From Nocardia testacea NBRC 100365 (lineage in GTDB: Bacteria > Actinomycetota > Actinomycetes > Mycobacteriales > Mycobacteriaceae), in NCBI RefSeq assembly GCF_000308775.1, contig NZ_BAGJ01000170.1, forward strand, positions 1-64,000: a stretch of DNA of 64,000 bases. Direction: 5' to 3'. Positions 24,706-33,070 of the stretch are shown piece by piece; position 1 is the stretch's first letter; each line of letters begins with the position of its first letter. The notes under the pieces were generated by a model. It did not search any database. It saw only the letters and a list, made by a program, of their open reading frames with translations, and was not told the DNA's origin. The translations under genes and the position numbers were made by a program.

Positions 24706-25452
24706 GTGAGCAAAAATCCCGGGCGGCCCAATCCGCTGGCGGCGGGTGCGCGCGCGGACCGCAACCGCAAGATCGCGATACAGGTCGGCGTGGCCGCCGT
24801 GCTGGTGGCGCTGGTGGCGGCGATCGGTATCGGCTTGGCCGTGCGCAACTCCGGTTCCGACGACGTGGGCGCCGTCCCGGCGGTGGCGACCGATAACGGC
24901 GCCATCCGGGTAGGGCAGCCCGATGCGAAGGCCACCGTGCGGATCGTCGCGGATATGCAGTGCCCGGTCTGCAAACAGTTCGAGGCCGACCACGCCGAAC
25001 TACTGAGCACCGCGGTCGCCGACGGCACCGCCGCGATCGAATACAACATCGTGGCTTATCTGGACAAAATGTCCAGCACCGAATATTCGACCCGCGCCGC
25101 GAACGCTTCCTACTGTGTCGCCGATACCGGAACCGACAAATACCAGGCCTGGTTGAAACTGATGTTCCAGCAGCAGCCGCCCGAAGGCGGCGCCGGCCTG
25201 ACCGACGAGCAACTCGTCGCCATCGCGCAGCAGGCGGGCTACACCGACCCGGCCATCGCCGACTGCATCACCGATCGCAAATACGACGGCTTCGTCGGCG
25301 CGAAATCCCAGGAATCGATCGACGAGGGCATCGACGGCACCCCGACGGTTTTCGTCAACGGTGAAAAGGTCGATCTCGCCCTGAAGCAGGACCGGTCGGG
25401 CTTCGACACCGCACCGCTGACCGCCGCGATCCAGGCGGCTGCAGGCCGGTGA
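24706..25452 (+). CDS. DsbA-like membrane-anchored thiol oxidoreductase
   Basis: Protein of 248 residues with one N-terminal membrane helix at about residues 25-45 (IAIQVGVAAVLVALVAAIGI) and an extracytoplasmic thioredoxin fold. The active site is QCPVCKQFE near residue 86, and the cis-Pro loop is GIDGTPTVFVNGE. It introduces or relays disulfides in exported proteins. The GTG at 24706 is preferred because the upstream in-frame ATG adds an arginine-rich stretch before the anchor. It overlaps the VKOR gene by GTGA, giving a complete oxidative-folding pair like Rv2969c/Rv2968c. Confidence 0.9.
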   Translation: MSKNPGRPNPLAAGARADRNRKIAIQVGVAAVLVALVAAIGIGLAVRNSGSDDVGAVPAVATDNGAIRVGQPDAKATVRIVADMQCPVCKQFEADHAELLSTAVADGTAAIEYNIVAYLDKMSSTEYSTRAANASYCVADTGTDKYQAWLKLMFQQQPPEGGAGLTDEQLVAIAQQAGYTDPAIADCITDRKYDGFVGAKSQESIDEGIDGTPTVFVNGEKVDLALKQDRSGFDTAPLTAAIQAAAGR

Positions 25453-26015
25453 TCCGGACTTCACCGCCTGCCGCTTGGACGCTGCTGCTGTGCGGGCTGG
25501 CCGGCTGGATCGCCGCGTTCGTCCTGCTGGTCGAGGACTTCAAACTGCTCAGCGATCCCGGCTACATCCCGTCCTGCAGCCTGAACCCGGTGCTGTCCTG
25601 CGGTTCGGTGATGGCTACCGATCAAGCGTCGGTACTGGGCTTCCCCAATCCGATCATCGGAGTGACCGGGTTCTCGGTGGTGGTGACGCTGGGTGTGCTC
25701 TCGGTCGCGGGAGTGGGACTGCCCCGCTGGATCTGGACCGGGCTGTGGCTGGGCACGGTCGCGGGCACCCTGTTCATCTGCTGGCTGATCTTCCAGAGCC
25801 TGTACCGCATCAATGCGCTGTGCCCCTACTGCATGGTGGTGTGGGCCATCATCACGCCGCTGCTCGCCGTGGTCACCGCGCAGCTGTGGGGTAACGATCG
25901 GGGCGCACTGCGGGTGGTCGCGGAATGGCGCTGGACCTTCGTCGCGGTTTTCTACGCCGTGGTGCTGGTGCTGGTGTTCCTGCGCTTCCAGGACTACTGG
26001 CTGTCCCTGTTCTGA
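25449..26015 (+). CDS. Vitamin K epoxide reductase (VKOR) family protein
   Basis: Integral membrane protein of 188 residues with four or five helices. Loop cysteines occur in SCSLNPVLSCGSVM, and the active-site CXXC is NALCPYCMVVW in the fourth helix. Bacterial VKOR reoxidises DsbA-like partners and passes electrons to menaquinone. Translation is coupled to the DsbA-like gene by a 4-base overlap. Its stop is 16 bases from the stop of the convergent protease gene. Confidence 0.93.
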   Translation: MIRTSPPAAWTLLLCGLAGWIAAFVLLVEDFKLLSDPGYIPSCSLNPVLSCGSVMATDQASVLGFPNPIIGVTGFSVVVTLGVLSVAGVGLPRWIWTGLWLGTVAGTLFICWLIFQSLYRINALCPYCMVVWAIITPLLAVVTAQLWGNDRGALRVVAEWRWTFVAVFYAVVLVLVFLRFQDYWLSLF

Positions 26016-26031
26016 ACGTCGCCGGCCCGCC

Positions 26032-27156
26032 CTAACCCGGTGTGCCGGCGATCAGCCGCACCGCCACGAACCGCTCACCGCCGTCGGCTGCCCGCACGCC
26101 CAGCCGCACCGTTTCGGCGGGTTTGCGGGTGTCGATCGCCGCGCGCAATGCGCCGGCACTCGTAATGGCACGACCGTCCAGCGAGGTGATGATCTCACCG
26201 GCCCGCAGGCCCGCCACCTGCGCGGGCAGACCCTGAATTGCCATATCGACGCGGGCTCCGCGTGGTCGCGCGTCGGAGATCAGTACTCCCAGGGTGGCGG
26301 TGGGACCGATATGTACCGAGTCGGTGGGCGTACCGGACCTGATCTGACGCACGATCCGCATGGCGGCGTCGATGGGCACCGCGTATCCGTTGGGAGGGTC
26401 CTCGGCGGCGCCCGGTGGCGGGTCCCGGTTGCCGGACGCCGCCGCGATCACGCCGACGACCGCGCCGGTGGAATCGGTCACCGCCCCGCCGGACTGGCCC
26501 GCGCTGACCGCGGCCTCGATCTCCAGCATCCCGGTCAGTGCCTGCCGGGACAGGTCCTGCTGGTTCAGGGCCATGATCGTACTGTCCAGATCGCTGATCT
26601 CGCCGGTGACGGCGGTGGCCGTGCCGCTACCGCCGGCATTACCGATGGCCAGGACCTCGTCCCGTACCCGCAGCCCGGCGGAACTGCCGATCCGCGCGGT
26701 GGCCAGCCCACGCGCGCCCGTGAGGGAGAGCAGGGCGATATCGGCGTGGGCGTCGTACCCGAGCACCTCGGCGGTGTACACGGCACCGTCGGAGACGCGG
26801 CTGACCCGGACGGTTTTCGCGCCTTTCACGACATGGTGGCTGGTGAGGACCTGTCCTTCGCCGGTGAGGACTATGCCGGATCCGGCCGCCGCGGCGCCGA
26901 ACGGACGGGCGGCGGCGGTGATGTTCACCAATACCGGGGAGATACCGCGGGTCACCTCGCTCGCGTTCAGCGGCGGCCGCGGAGCCGGACGGACGGGGGC
27001 GGCGACGACACTGCGGCCGGGCTGCGGCAGGCCGGGTAATTCGCCCCGGTAGCCGAACAGGGCCCCGAGGGCCAGCACCGCGGCGAAGACGGTGATGAGC
27101 ACGCGGCCCCCGCCCGTGGGCCCACGGGAGCCGGTGCTCTGCCACTGGTTGTCCAA
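26032..27156 (-). CDS. HtrA-like S1C serine protease with PDZ domain
   Basis: Membrane-anchored trypsin-fold protease of 374 residues. An N-terminal helix (VLITVFAAVLALGALFGY) is followed by a proline-rich linker. The triad is visible as His in VLTSHHVVKGA, Asp in DAHADIALLSL and Ser in AGQSGGAVTDS. A PDZ domain closes the protein (GLPAQVAGLRAGEIITSLDG). Such proteases handle misfolded envelope proteins under stress. Convergence with the disulfide-forming pair puts three envelope protein-quality genes together. Confidence 0.92.
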   Translation of the reverse strand: MDNQWQSTGSRGPTGGGRVLITVFAAVLALGALFGYRGELPGLPQPGRSVVAAPVRPAPRPPLNASEVTRGISPVLVNITAAARPFGAAAAGSGIVLTGEGQVLTSHHVVKGAKTVRVSRVSDGAVYTAEVLGYDAHADIALLSLTGARGLATARIGSSAGLRVRDEVLAIGNAGGSGTATAVTGEISDLDSTIMALNQQDLSRQALTGMLEIEAAVSAGQSGGAVTDSTGAVVGVIAAASGNRDPPPGAAEDPPNGYAVPIDAAMRIVRQIRSGTPTDSVHIGPTATLGVLISDARPRGARVDMAIQGLPAQVAGLRAGEIITSLDGRAITSAGALRAAIDTRKPAETVRLGVRAADGGERFVAVRLIAGTPG

Positions 27157-27703
27157 GGAGCCTCCCGCTGCCGCAGCCGATCACGACCATTGTCGCCCGG
27201 ATCGACGCGCGGCAGTCGAGTTTCCTCTCCTTGCCGCAAGTTATCCACAGGTATCCCCAGTTATCCACAGGTCGAGCGAGGCCTGGGGAAACAGGCACCG
27301 GATACCTGTTGATTCGTTACCGTCGGACCACTGCGGTCACATCCGTGTCACGTCCCCGCGGCTGCCCTTTACGCCGTCCGGGCGAAAACCGGCCCGGAAG
27401 TCGGCGTCTGCCCGAGCGAACCGGCCGACCGGCGCGTCGGGAAATACGCCCGGCCCGTTATCCCACGGAAACCGAATCAATAGAATTCCGTATCCCGGGC
27501 CCGCCCGGCCGGAAATCCATCCACAGCCGGTGGGCCTTCGTCCACACCGCGGATCCCGGTTTTCCACAGCCTTCTCCACAGTGTGGATAATCCGTCGGCA
27601 CGGACCGAAATCTCCTTTGTTCGATGCCGGCCGATTGTTCGACGAAGACCGATGGAATCGACTTCCCGGCCGCGGAATCCGCGGGGCGGACCAGCGTAAA
27701 CGC
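27157..27703. other. Non-coding gap with a DnaA-box cluster
   Basis: The 547 bases between the protease start and the alcohol dehydrogenase stop have lower GC content than the surroundings and contain three perfect TTATCCACA boxes plus several near matches. The short open frames here have no recognisable domain or convincing ribosome-binding site. No gene is called. Confidence 0.7.
27241..27590. promoter_or_regulatory. Cluster of DnaA boxes outside oriC
   Basis: TTATCCACA occurs exactly at 27241-27249 and 27261-27269, and its complement TGTGGATAA at 27582-27590. A related GTATCCCCAG sits between the first two, so three 10-base units run in tandem. Near matches (ATCCACAG, TTTCCACAG, TCTCCACAG) lie at about 27518, 27561 and 27573. 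No dnaA or dnaN gene is nearby. Confidence 0.7.
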
Positions 27704-28759
27704 TCAGATGGTGGCCGTATCTATGACGAACCGATACCGCACATCACTGGCCACCACACGTTCGTACGCGCTGTCGATCTCGTCCGCGGAAATCAACTCG
27801 ATTTCCGCTCCGATTCCGTGCGCGGCGCAGAAATTCAACATCTCCTGCGTCTGCTCGATACCGCCGATCATCGAACCCGACAGCGAGCGCCGGCGACCGG
27901 CCAGCACCCGGGCCTGTACCTGGAGCGGGGCCTCCGGCAGCCCGAGCACGACCAGCGTCCCATCCAGTCGCAGCAGCTTCATGTAGTCGTTGATCGGCAG
28001 ATCCGCGGAAACGGTGTTGATGACGAGATCGAAGCTGCTGCGCAACTCCCGGAAGACCTGGGGGTCGCTGGTGGCGTAGTAGTGGTCCGCGCCGAATCGC
28101 TTTCCGTCGTCCTGTTTGCTCAGTGAATGACTGAGCACCGTCACCTCGGCACCCAGCGCGGCGGCAATTTTCACGCCGATATGACCCAGCCCGCCCATTC
28201 CGATGATCGCGACCTTCTTCCCGGGTCCGGCACCCCATTGTCGTAAAGGCGAATACAGGGTGATTCCGGCGCACAACAGCGGCGCGGCCACCGAAAGATC
28301 GATGCCCTCCGGGATAGCGACCACGAAGTTCTCGGTCACTACGATCCGGGTGGCGTATCCGCCCATGGTGTGCCCGCCCGGCTGCACCTCCTCGGGCACA
28401 CGGGAGTTGTAGGTCATCACCGTGCCCCGCGTGCAGAACTGCTCGTCGCCCGACAGGCACGGCTCGCACACTCCGCAGGAGTCCACCATGCAGCCGACAC
28501 CCACCCGGTCACCCACCCGGTGGCGGGTCACCGCGGGCCCGACCGCGGCGACGGTCCCCGCGATCTCATGCCCCGGCACACACGGGTACGCCGCGCCACC
28601 CCACTCGTTACGGGCGGTGTGGATATCGGAATGGCAGATCCCGGCGTAGGCGATATCGATCAGGACATCGTGCGGCCCGAGCTCCCGGCGCTCGATGGTG
28701 ACCTTCTCGAACGCGGCGTCGGGCCCGGCCATCGCGTAAGCGGCTACAGCAGTACTCAT
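27704..28759 (-). CDS. Zinc-dependent NAD(P) alcohol dehydrogenase
   Basis: Medium-chain dehydrogenase of 351 residues resembling the YahK/AdhC cinnamyl-alcohol-type group. Catalytic zinc ligands are in GICHSDIHTARNEW and VPGHEIAGTV, and the structural zinc cysteines in CMVDSCGVCEPCLSGDEQFC. The cofactor site is GMGGLGHIGVKIAAALGAEV. It reduces aldehydes or oxidises alcohols in the cytoplasm; in mycobacteria, relatives reduce many aldehydes. The ATG at 28759 gives the family length; open frame further upstream runs through a repeat and is not coding. Confidence 0.92.
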   Translation of the reverse strand: MSTAVAAYAMAGPDAAFEKVTIERRELGPHDVLIDIAYAGICHSDIHTARNEWGGAAYPCVPGHEIAGTVAAVGPAVTRHRVGDRVGVGCMVDSCGVCEPCLSGDEQFCTRGTVMTYNSRVPEEVQPGGHTMGGYATRIVVTENFVVAIPEGIDLSVAAPLLCAGITLYSPLRQWGAGPGKKVAIIGMGGLGHIGVKIAAALGAEVTVLSHSLSKQDDGKRFGADHYYATSDPQVFRELRSSFDLVINTVSADLPINDYMKLLRLDGTLVVLGLPEAPLQVQARVLAGRRRSLSGSMIGGIEQTQEMLNFCAAHGIGAEIELISADEIDSAYERVVASDVRYRFVIDTATI

Positions 28760-29238
28760 GCGTCCATGCCTACCGGCGCATACCGGATTTGCCAAGGTGG
28801 TGTGACTTGCAGCGCCGCGGGTGAAGGCGGCAGAGGGGCTTACTCGGGAGGGCGGGGGACGTGGCCTCGCTCGCGCAGGCGGCAGCGGGCTTACTCGTGA
28901 AGGCGGGGGTTTTTGGCGCCGCCTGCGGCGGCGCGGGGTTGAGGCCCCCCTTGGTCTCGCCGTTTCGGCCTCGAGACTTGCGCTTCGCGCGGGCGCTTTC
29001 GAGGCCGAAACGGCGAGACGGGCCTCAACCCTTTCAGGTGTCTCGTAAAACTCGACACATGGGGTTGCGTCGGCACTCGACGTCCGGGTCCGCGGGTCGG
29101 GTTCGGATCCAGGTTGGGGCCGCGGGTTGGCCAGGTTCGCCCGTTTTATTCGTGCGGTGCCGGTTGTCTCGGGGACCGGTCGCGGGGGCAGCAGGCGAGG
29201 CGTGCGACGTTGTTTCCGGATGCGCGGAGTTCTGCCCC
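28760..29238. other. Non-coding gap holding repeat copy D
   Basis: The 479 bases contain diverged tandem repeats of the GGCTTACTCG type at about 28820-28905, palindromic element D, and about 150 bases of unique GC-rich sequence before the stop codon of the MetE-like gene. No gene is supported. Confidence 0.7.
28908..29090 (+). repeat. Palindromic element, copy D (family 1 arms)
   Basis: Hairpin GGCGCCGCC-TGC-GGCGGCGC, palindrome at 28936-29031 with the GGGTTGAGGCC and GGCCTCAACCC outer arms and GTCTCGCCGTTTCGG inner arms, then the tail TTTCAGGTGTCTCGTAAAAC and the shared downstream segment containing GCGTCGGCA. Nearly identical to copy A apart from the head hairpin sequence. Confidence 0.92.
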
Positions 29239-31566
29239 CTACTCCGGGGCGGGATCGGGGTCCTGCTCGGCTTCGAGGCGGCGGCGGACGCGGCGGGCGG
29301 CGGCGACCATATTGCGGAGGGCGGGGTCGAGCTGCCAGTGGTGGCGGGTCTTCAGGCCGCCGTCCGGGTTGGCCCAGAGCCGGTCGGGGCCGACGGCCGC
29401 GGCGGCCGCGGTGAGCAGCTCGTCCAGTTCGTCGATATCCGGGATCCGGGCCGAACGGCTTTCGTAGACGCCCGGACCGACACCATGACTCAGTCCGTGG
29501 CCGGAGGCGTAGTCCTCCTCGAGCGCTTTCAGCACCCATTCGATGGACCGGGTGGCGACGATGGCGGTGACGTCGGCGTCGAGCTGTTCGATGGCCTGGA
29601 CGATCTCGGTACGGCCGGAGTACGGGATATGGGTGTGGATCTGGGTGCTGGGCGCCACACCGGAGGTCGCGAGCCGGAAGGCGCCGATCGCCCAGCGCAG
29701 ATATTCGGCGCGACCCTCGGGCCGGGCCGGCCACAGCTCCCGCAGCGCCGGTTCGTCCACCTGGATGATGCCGATACCGGCGCGTTCCAGATCCACCACT
29801 TCGTCACGGATCGCCAGCGCCACCTGGTCGGCCGTTTCGTAGAGCGGCTGGTCCTGCCGCACGAACGAGCGCGCCACCATGGTGACAGGCCCGGTGACCA
29901 TGCCCTTCACCGGTTTATCGGTCAGCGACTGCGCGTAGGTGATCCACTCGACCGACATCGGGGCCGGCCGCGACACGTCGCCGTAGATGATCGGCGGACG
30001 CACACAGCGCGAACCGTACACCTGCACCCAGCCGAAATGGGTGGTGGCGAAACCGTCCAGCAATTCGGCGAAGTACTGGATCATGTCGTTGCGCTCGTGC
30101 TCGCCGTGCACCAGCACATCGAGGCCGATATCTTCCTGCAGCGCGATGGTGGCGGCGATCTCCGCCTCGATCTTCTTGCGGTATTCGTCGTAGGACAGTC
30201 GGCCCTCGCCCAGCTGGTGGCGGGCCTGCCTGGCTTCGGCGCTCTGCGGATACGAGCCCAGCGTGGTGGCGGGCACCGGCGGCAACTGCAATTTCTCCTG
30301 CTGCGCGGCCCGGCGCTCGGCGTAGGGAGCGCGTTCCCGCATCTGCGGAGTGATCGCGTAAACCCGTTGGCGCACTGCGTGCTTCTGTTTGAAATGCACT
30401 TCGCCGGGGCGTTTACGCCATTTGTCCGAGGGGCCCTCGGTGAGCGCTTTGGCCAGTGAGACGACCTCGCCGACCTTCTGCTTCGCGAATGCGAGCCGAT
30501 CGGCCACATTTCCGTCGATATCGTATTCGGCCAGCACATCGTAGGGCACGTGCAGCAACGTGGTTCCGGTGGAGACCACCAGGTCGGGGCACACTTTGGC
30601 GAGTTCGTTCAGGTATTCCAAGGTGACGTAGCGGTCGGCCCGCCACACATTCGTGCCGCTGATGACGCCCGCGTAGAGCCGCTTGCGCCGAATACCCGGG
30701 ATCTGTGCCAGTTCTTCGGGCCGCACCCGGTAGGACGCCAGATCGAGGCCGATCGCCTCCACACCGGTACCGGCGAGGATGCGCAGCGCTTCCCCGAAAT
30801 CGCCGTACTGCCCGGTGACCAGGAGGCGCGGCCGCAGCGGCGCTTTGGACAGCCGGTCGTAGACACGTTCGAAGGCGGCGAGTTCGGCCGGCGTGCGTTC
30901 GGCGGTGAAACAGGGTTCGTCCAGCTGCACACAGGTGGCGCCGCGCCGGGCCAGGATCTCGAACAACTCCTCGTAGACCGGGAGCAGCCGGTCCAGCAGA
31001 TCGATGGTGTCGAACCCGGCCGATTCACCGGGCACACTGCCCGCCTTCGACAACAGCAGCAGCGACACCGGGCCCAGCACCACCGGTCGCTGCTCGATCC
31101 CCGCGGCCATCGCCCGGTCCCATTCGTCCAGCAGCGCCTCGGCGTGCAGGGAGAATTCCGTATCGGCGTCGAGTTCCGGCTGCCGGTAGTGGTAGTTCGT
31201 ACCGAAGAAACGCACCAATTCCAGCGGCGGCAGATCGGGCCGGCCACGCGCCATCAGGAAATAGAAATCCAGCGGATCGAGATCGGCGCGGTATTGCGCG
31301 AAACGGGACGGGACCGCGCCGAAGAGCAGCGCATTGTCGAGCACATGGTCGTAGAAGGAAAAGGTGTTCCCCGGGACCTGGGTGAGACCGGTGGCAGCGA
31401 GCTCGTTGAACTGCTGCTCCTGGATATCCCGACCGACCGCGCGCAGCTCCTCCCGGGTGATAGCCCGCCGCCAGTACGCCTCGAGCGCGCGCTTGAGCTC
31501 CCGGTGCGGACCGATCCGCGGATACCCGAGCACACTCGAGCCGAACCCTTCACCGACGTTGACCAT
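29239..31566 (-). CDS. MetE-like protein lacking the zinc-site residues
   Basis: Protein of 775 residues, full length for cobalamin-independent methionine synthase, with both barrel domains. The folate/homocysteine parts are kept: LGSYPQS near residue 446, VLVHGEHERNDMIQYF, and IIQVDEPALRELWP. In authentic MetE the zinc ligands are His641, Cys643, Glu665 and Cys726 (E. coli numbering). Here the matching segments read HTHIPYS, AIVATRS and NPDGGLKTR, so Pro648, Val670 and Gly736 replace Cys, Glu and Cys. The proton-donor His694 is Arg704 (VYESRS). The protein probably cannot activate homocysteine the usual way. A GGAGG site supports ATG at 31566. No B12 riboswitch is seen upstream. Confidence 0.88.
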   Translation of the reverse strand: MVNVGEGFGSSVLGYPRIGPHRELKRALEAYWRRAITREELRAVGRDIQEQQFNELAATGLTQVPGNTFSFYDHVLDNALLFGAVPSRFAQYRADLDPLDFYFLMARGRPDLPPLELVRFFGTNYHYRQPELDADTEFSLHAEALLDEWDRAMAAGIEQRPVVLGPVSLLLLSKAGSVPGESAGFDTIDLLDRLLPVYEELFEILARRGATCVQLDEPCFTAERTPAELAAFERVYDRLSKAPLRPRLLVTGQYGDFGEALRILAGTGVEAIGLDLASYRVRPEELAQIPGIRRKRLYAGVISGTNVWRADRYVTLEYLNELAKVCPDLVVSTGTTLLHVPYDVLAEYDIDGNVADRLAFAKQKVGEVVSLAKALTEGPSDKWRKRPGEVHFKQKHAVRQRVYAITPQMRERAPYAERRAAQQEKLQLPPVPATTLGSYPQSAEARQARHQLGEGRLSYDEYRKKIEAEIAATIALQEDIGLDVLVHGEHERNDMIQYFAELLDGFATTHFGWVQVYGSRCVRPPIIYGDVSRPAPMSVEWITYAQSLTDKPVKGMVTGPVTMVARSFVRQDQPLYETADQVALAIRDEVVDLERAGIGIIQVDEPALRELWPARPEGRAEYLRWAIGAFRLATSGVAPSTQIHTHIPYSGRTEIVQAIEQLDADVTAIVATRSIEWVLKALEEDYASGHGLSHGVGPGVYESRSARIPDIDELDELLTAAAAAVGPDRLWANPDGGLKTRHHWQLDPALRNMVAAARRVRRRLEAEQDPDPAPE

Positions 31567-31577
31567 GTCGACCTCCG

Positions 31578-31691
31578 TGTTTATTTGCGGCGCCTCCGGC
31601 GCCGCCGGTCGGGGCCCTCGTGACCCCGGTTCTTCACTCCGCCGCTCAGTCGCTGCGCTCTGTCGCTCCAGAACCGGGGCGGGCCCCGACC
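31578..31691 (+). repeat. Palindromic element, family 3 arms
   Basis: Same architecture as the other copies but different arm sequence. Head GTGTTTATTT, hairpin GCGGCGCC-TCC-GGCGCCGC at 31587-31605, then a palindrome at 31607-31691 with outer arms GGTCGGGGCCC and GGGCCCCGACC and inner arms CCCCGGTTCT and AGAACCGGGG. It lies 11 bases from the MetE-like start codon. Confidence 0.85.
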
Positions 31692-31788
31692 ATGGATGCC
31701 GCCTACCTCAGGTAAACGGTACGACCCGCAACCGATGGACGAGAGCTACCCGAAGCAACGGACTGCATGCGACCCACCCGGGTTTCCC

Positions 31789-31959
31789 ACGCAACCACAT
31801 GTGTCGAGTCTTACGAGACACCTCAAAGGGTTGAGGCCCGTCTCGCCGTTTCGGCCTCGAAAGCGCCCGCGCCGAAGGCGCAAGTCTCGAGGCCGAAACG
31901 GCGAGACACAAGGGGGCCTCAACTCCGCGCCGCCGAAGGCGGCGCCAAAAACACAGCAC
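31789..31959 (-). repeat. Palindromic element, copy E (family 1 arms)
   Basis: Palindrome at 31828-31925 with family 1 arms, one outer pair broken (AACTC for AACCC). The inner loop hairpin is GCGCC-TTC-GGCGC, one base pair longer than in copy A with both strands changed. The head is GCGCCGCC-GAA-GGCGGCGC followed by CAAAAACACAGCACC. Confidence 0.9.
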
Positions 31960-32131
31960 CTTCACGAGCAAGCCCACCTCTCGCCTTCGTCGAAAGCGCG
32001 CCTCTCATCTCGGTGACCGCACCGACCGAACTCCCGGCACTTCCACCACCGCCTGGCCCGGGGACCGGGTGGACCGCTGGAAGCCGGGCCCGGCACCGGA
32101 CCTCGCCGGTCCACGAGCGGCCGACTTTGTC

Positions 32132-33001
32132 CTACGACTTGTTGTACTGGTAGAAACCCGCACCCGTCTTCTTACCCAGCAGTCCGGCTTCCACCATGCG
32201 CATGAGCAGCGGCGGGGCCGAATACAGCGGCTCCTTGAATTCGCCGTACATCGAGTCGGCGATGGATTTCACCGTGTCGAGGCCGACCAGGTCGGTGAGC
32301 GCGAGCGGGCCCATGGGGTGGGCGCAGCCGAGCACCATCGCCTTGTCGACATCCTCCTTGGTGGCGAATCCGGATTCGACCATGCGGATGGCCGAGAGCA
32401 GGTACGGCACCAGCAGCGCGTTGACCACGAAACCGGAGCGGTCCGAGGACCGCACGATCTCCTTGCCGAGGATCTCGGCCGCGAACTTCTCGGCCCGCTC
32501 GGTGACGGCGCCACTGGTCTTGAGCGTGGTCACCAGTTCGACCAGCGGCAGCACCGGCACCGGGTTGAAGAAGTGCATACCGACGACCCGCTCGGGGTTG
32601 TTGGTGGCCACCGCGATCTTCATGATCGGGATGGAGGAGGTGTTGGAGGCCAGTACCGCGCCGGGGTCGGTGACCACCTTGTCGAGTTCGGCGAAGATGG
32701 AGGTCTTGACCTTCTCGTCCTCCAGGACGGCCTCCACCACGAGCTGCCGGTCGGCGAAATCGCCCAGGTCGGAGGTGAACCGCAGCCGCCAGGCCGCCTG
32801 TTCCCGCTCCCGCTCGGTGATCTTGCCGCTGCTCACGCCTCGGTCCAGGGACCGCAGGATCCGCGACCGGCCGGCGGCGGCGAGCTCCCGGGTCTGCTCG
32901 TACACGAGCACATCGACATGCGCCCGCGCGCACACCTCCGCGATACCCGCGCCCATCTGGCCGGCACCGATGACACCGACACGCTGAATCTTCTCGTTCA
33001 C
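32132..33001 (-). CDS. fadB2: 3-hydroxybutyryl-CoA dehydrogenase
   Basis: Dehydrogenase of 289 residues interconverting 3-hydroxybutyryl-CoA and acetoacetyl-CoA with NAD(P). The Rossmann motif is VGVIGAGQMGAGIAEVCA, the catalytic region includes ASNTSSIPIMKIA and GMHFFNPVPVLPLVE, and the C-terminal dimer domain has RSGFVVNALLVPYLLSAIRM. GTG at 33001 follows AGGAG. It lies downstream of icl as in mycobacteria (Rv0468 after Rv0467), linking it to fatty-acid and acetate metabolism. Confidence 0.95.
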   Translation of the reverse strand: MNEKIQRVGVIGAGQMGAGIAEVCARAHVDVLVYEQTRELAAAGRSRILRSLDRGVSSGKITEREREQAAWRLRFTSDLGDFADRQLVVEAVLEDEKVKTSIFAELDKVVTDPGAVLASNTSSIPIMKIAVATNNPERVVGMHFFNPVPVLPLVELVTTLKTSGAVTERAEKFAAEILGKEIVRSSDRSGFVVNALLVPYLLSAIRMVESGFATKEDVDKAMVLGCAHPMGPLALTDLVGLDTVKSIADSMYGEFKEPLYSAPPLLMRMVEAGLLGKKTGAGFYQYNKS

Positions 33002-33010
33002 GTCCCACTC

Positions 33011-33070
33011 CTGTGTTCATGGCGCCGCCTGGGCGGCGCGGGGCTGTGTTCATCGGCGCCGCTTCCGGCA
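33011..33070 (+). repeat. Duplicated head hairpins of a decayed palindromic element
   Basis: CTGTGTTCATGGCGCC with hairpin GGCGCCGCC-TGG-GCGGCGC is followed at 33044 by a second CTGTGTTCAT and an imperfect GGCGCCGC hairpin. The large palindrome that normally follows is not intact. Confidence 0.7.

Larger units (their letters stand above)
31567..32131. other. Non-coding gap holding a second outward-facing repeat pair
   Basis: The 565 bases between the MetE-like start and the fadB2 stop contain a family 3 palindromic element in plus orientation, about 95 bases of spacer, family 1 copy E in minus orientation, and diverged tandem repeats. No gene or known riboswitch is supported. Confidence 0.72.

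Noticed and set aside
28760..29734. Upstream extension of the alcohol dehydrogenase through the repeat
   Set aside because: The extra residues are low-complexity Arg/Pro translations of palindromic element D and the antisense of the MetE-like gene. ATG 28759 matches the family start.
31567..31830. Cobalamin or SAM riboswitch upstream of the MetE-like gene
   Set aside because: I looked on the minus strand for a B12 box and the conserved core and found none. The structure there is the family 3 palindromic element.
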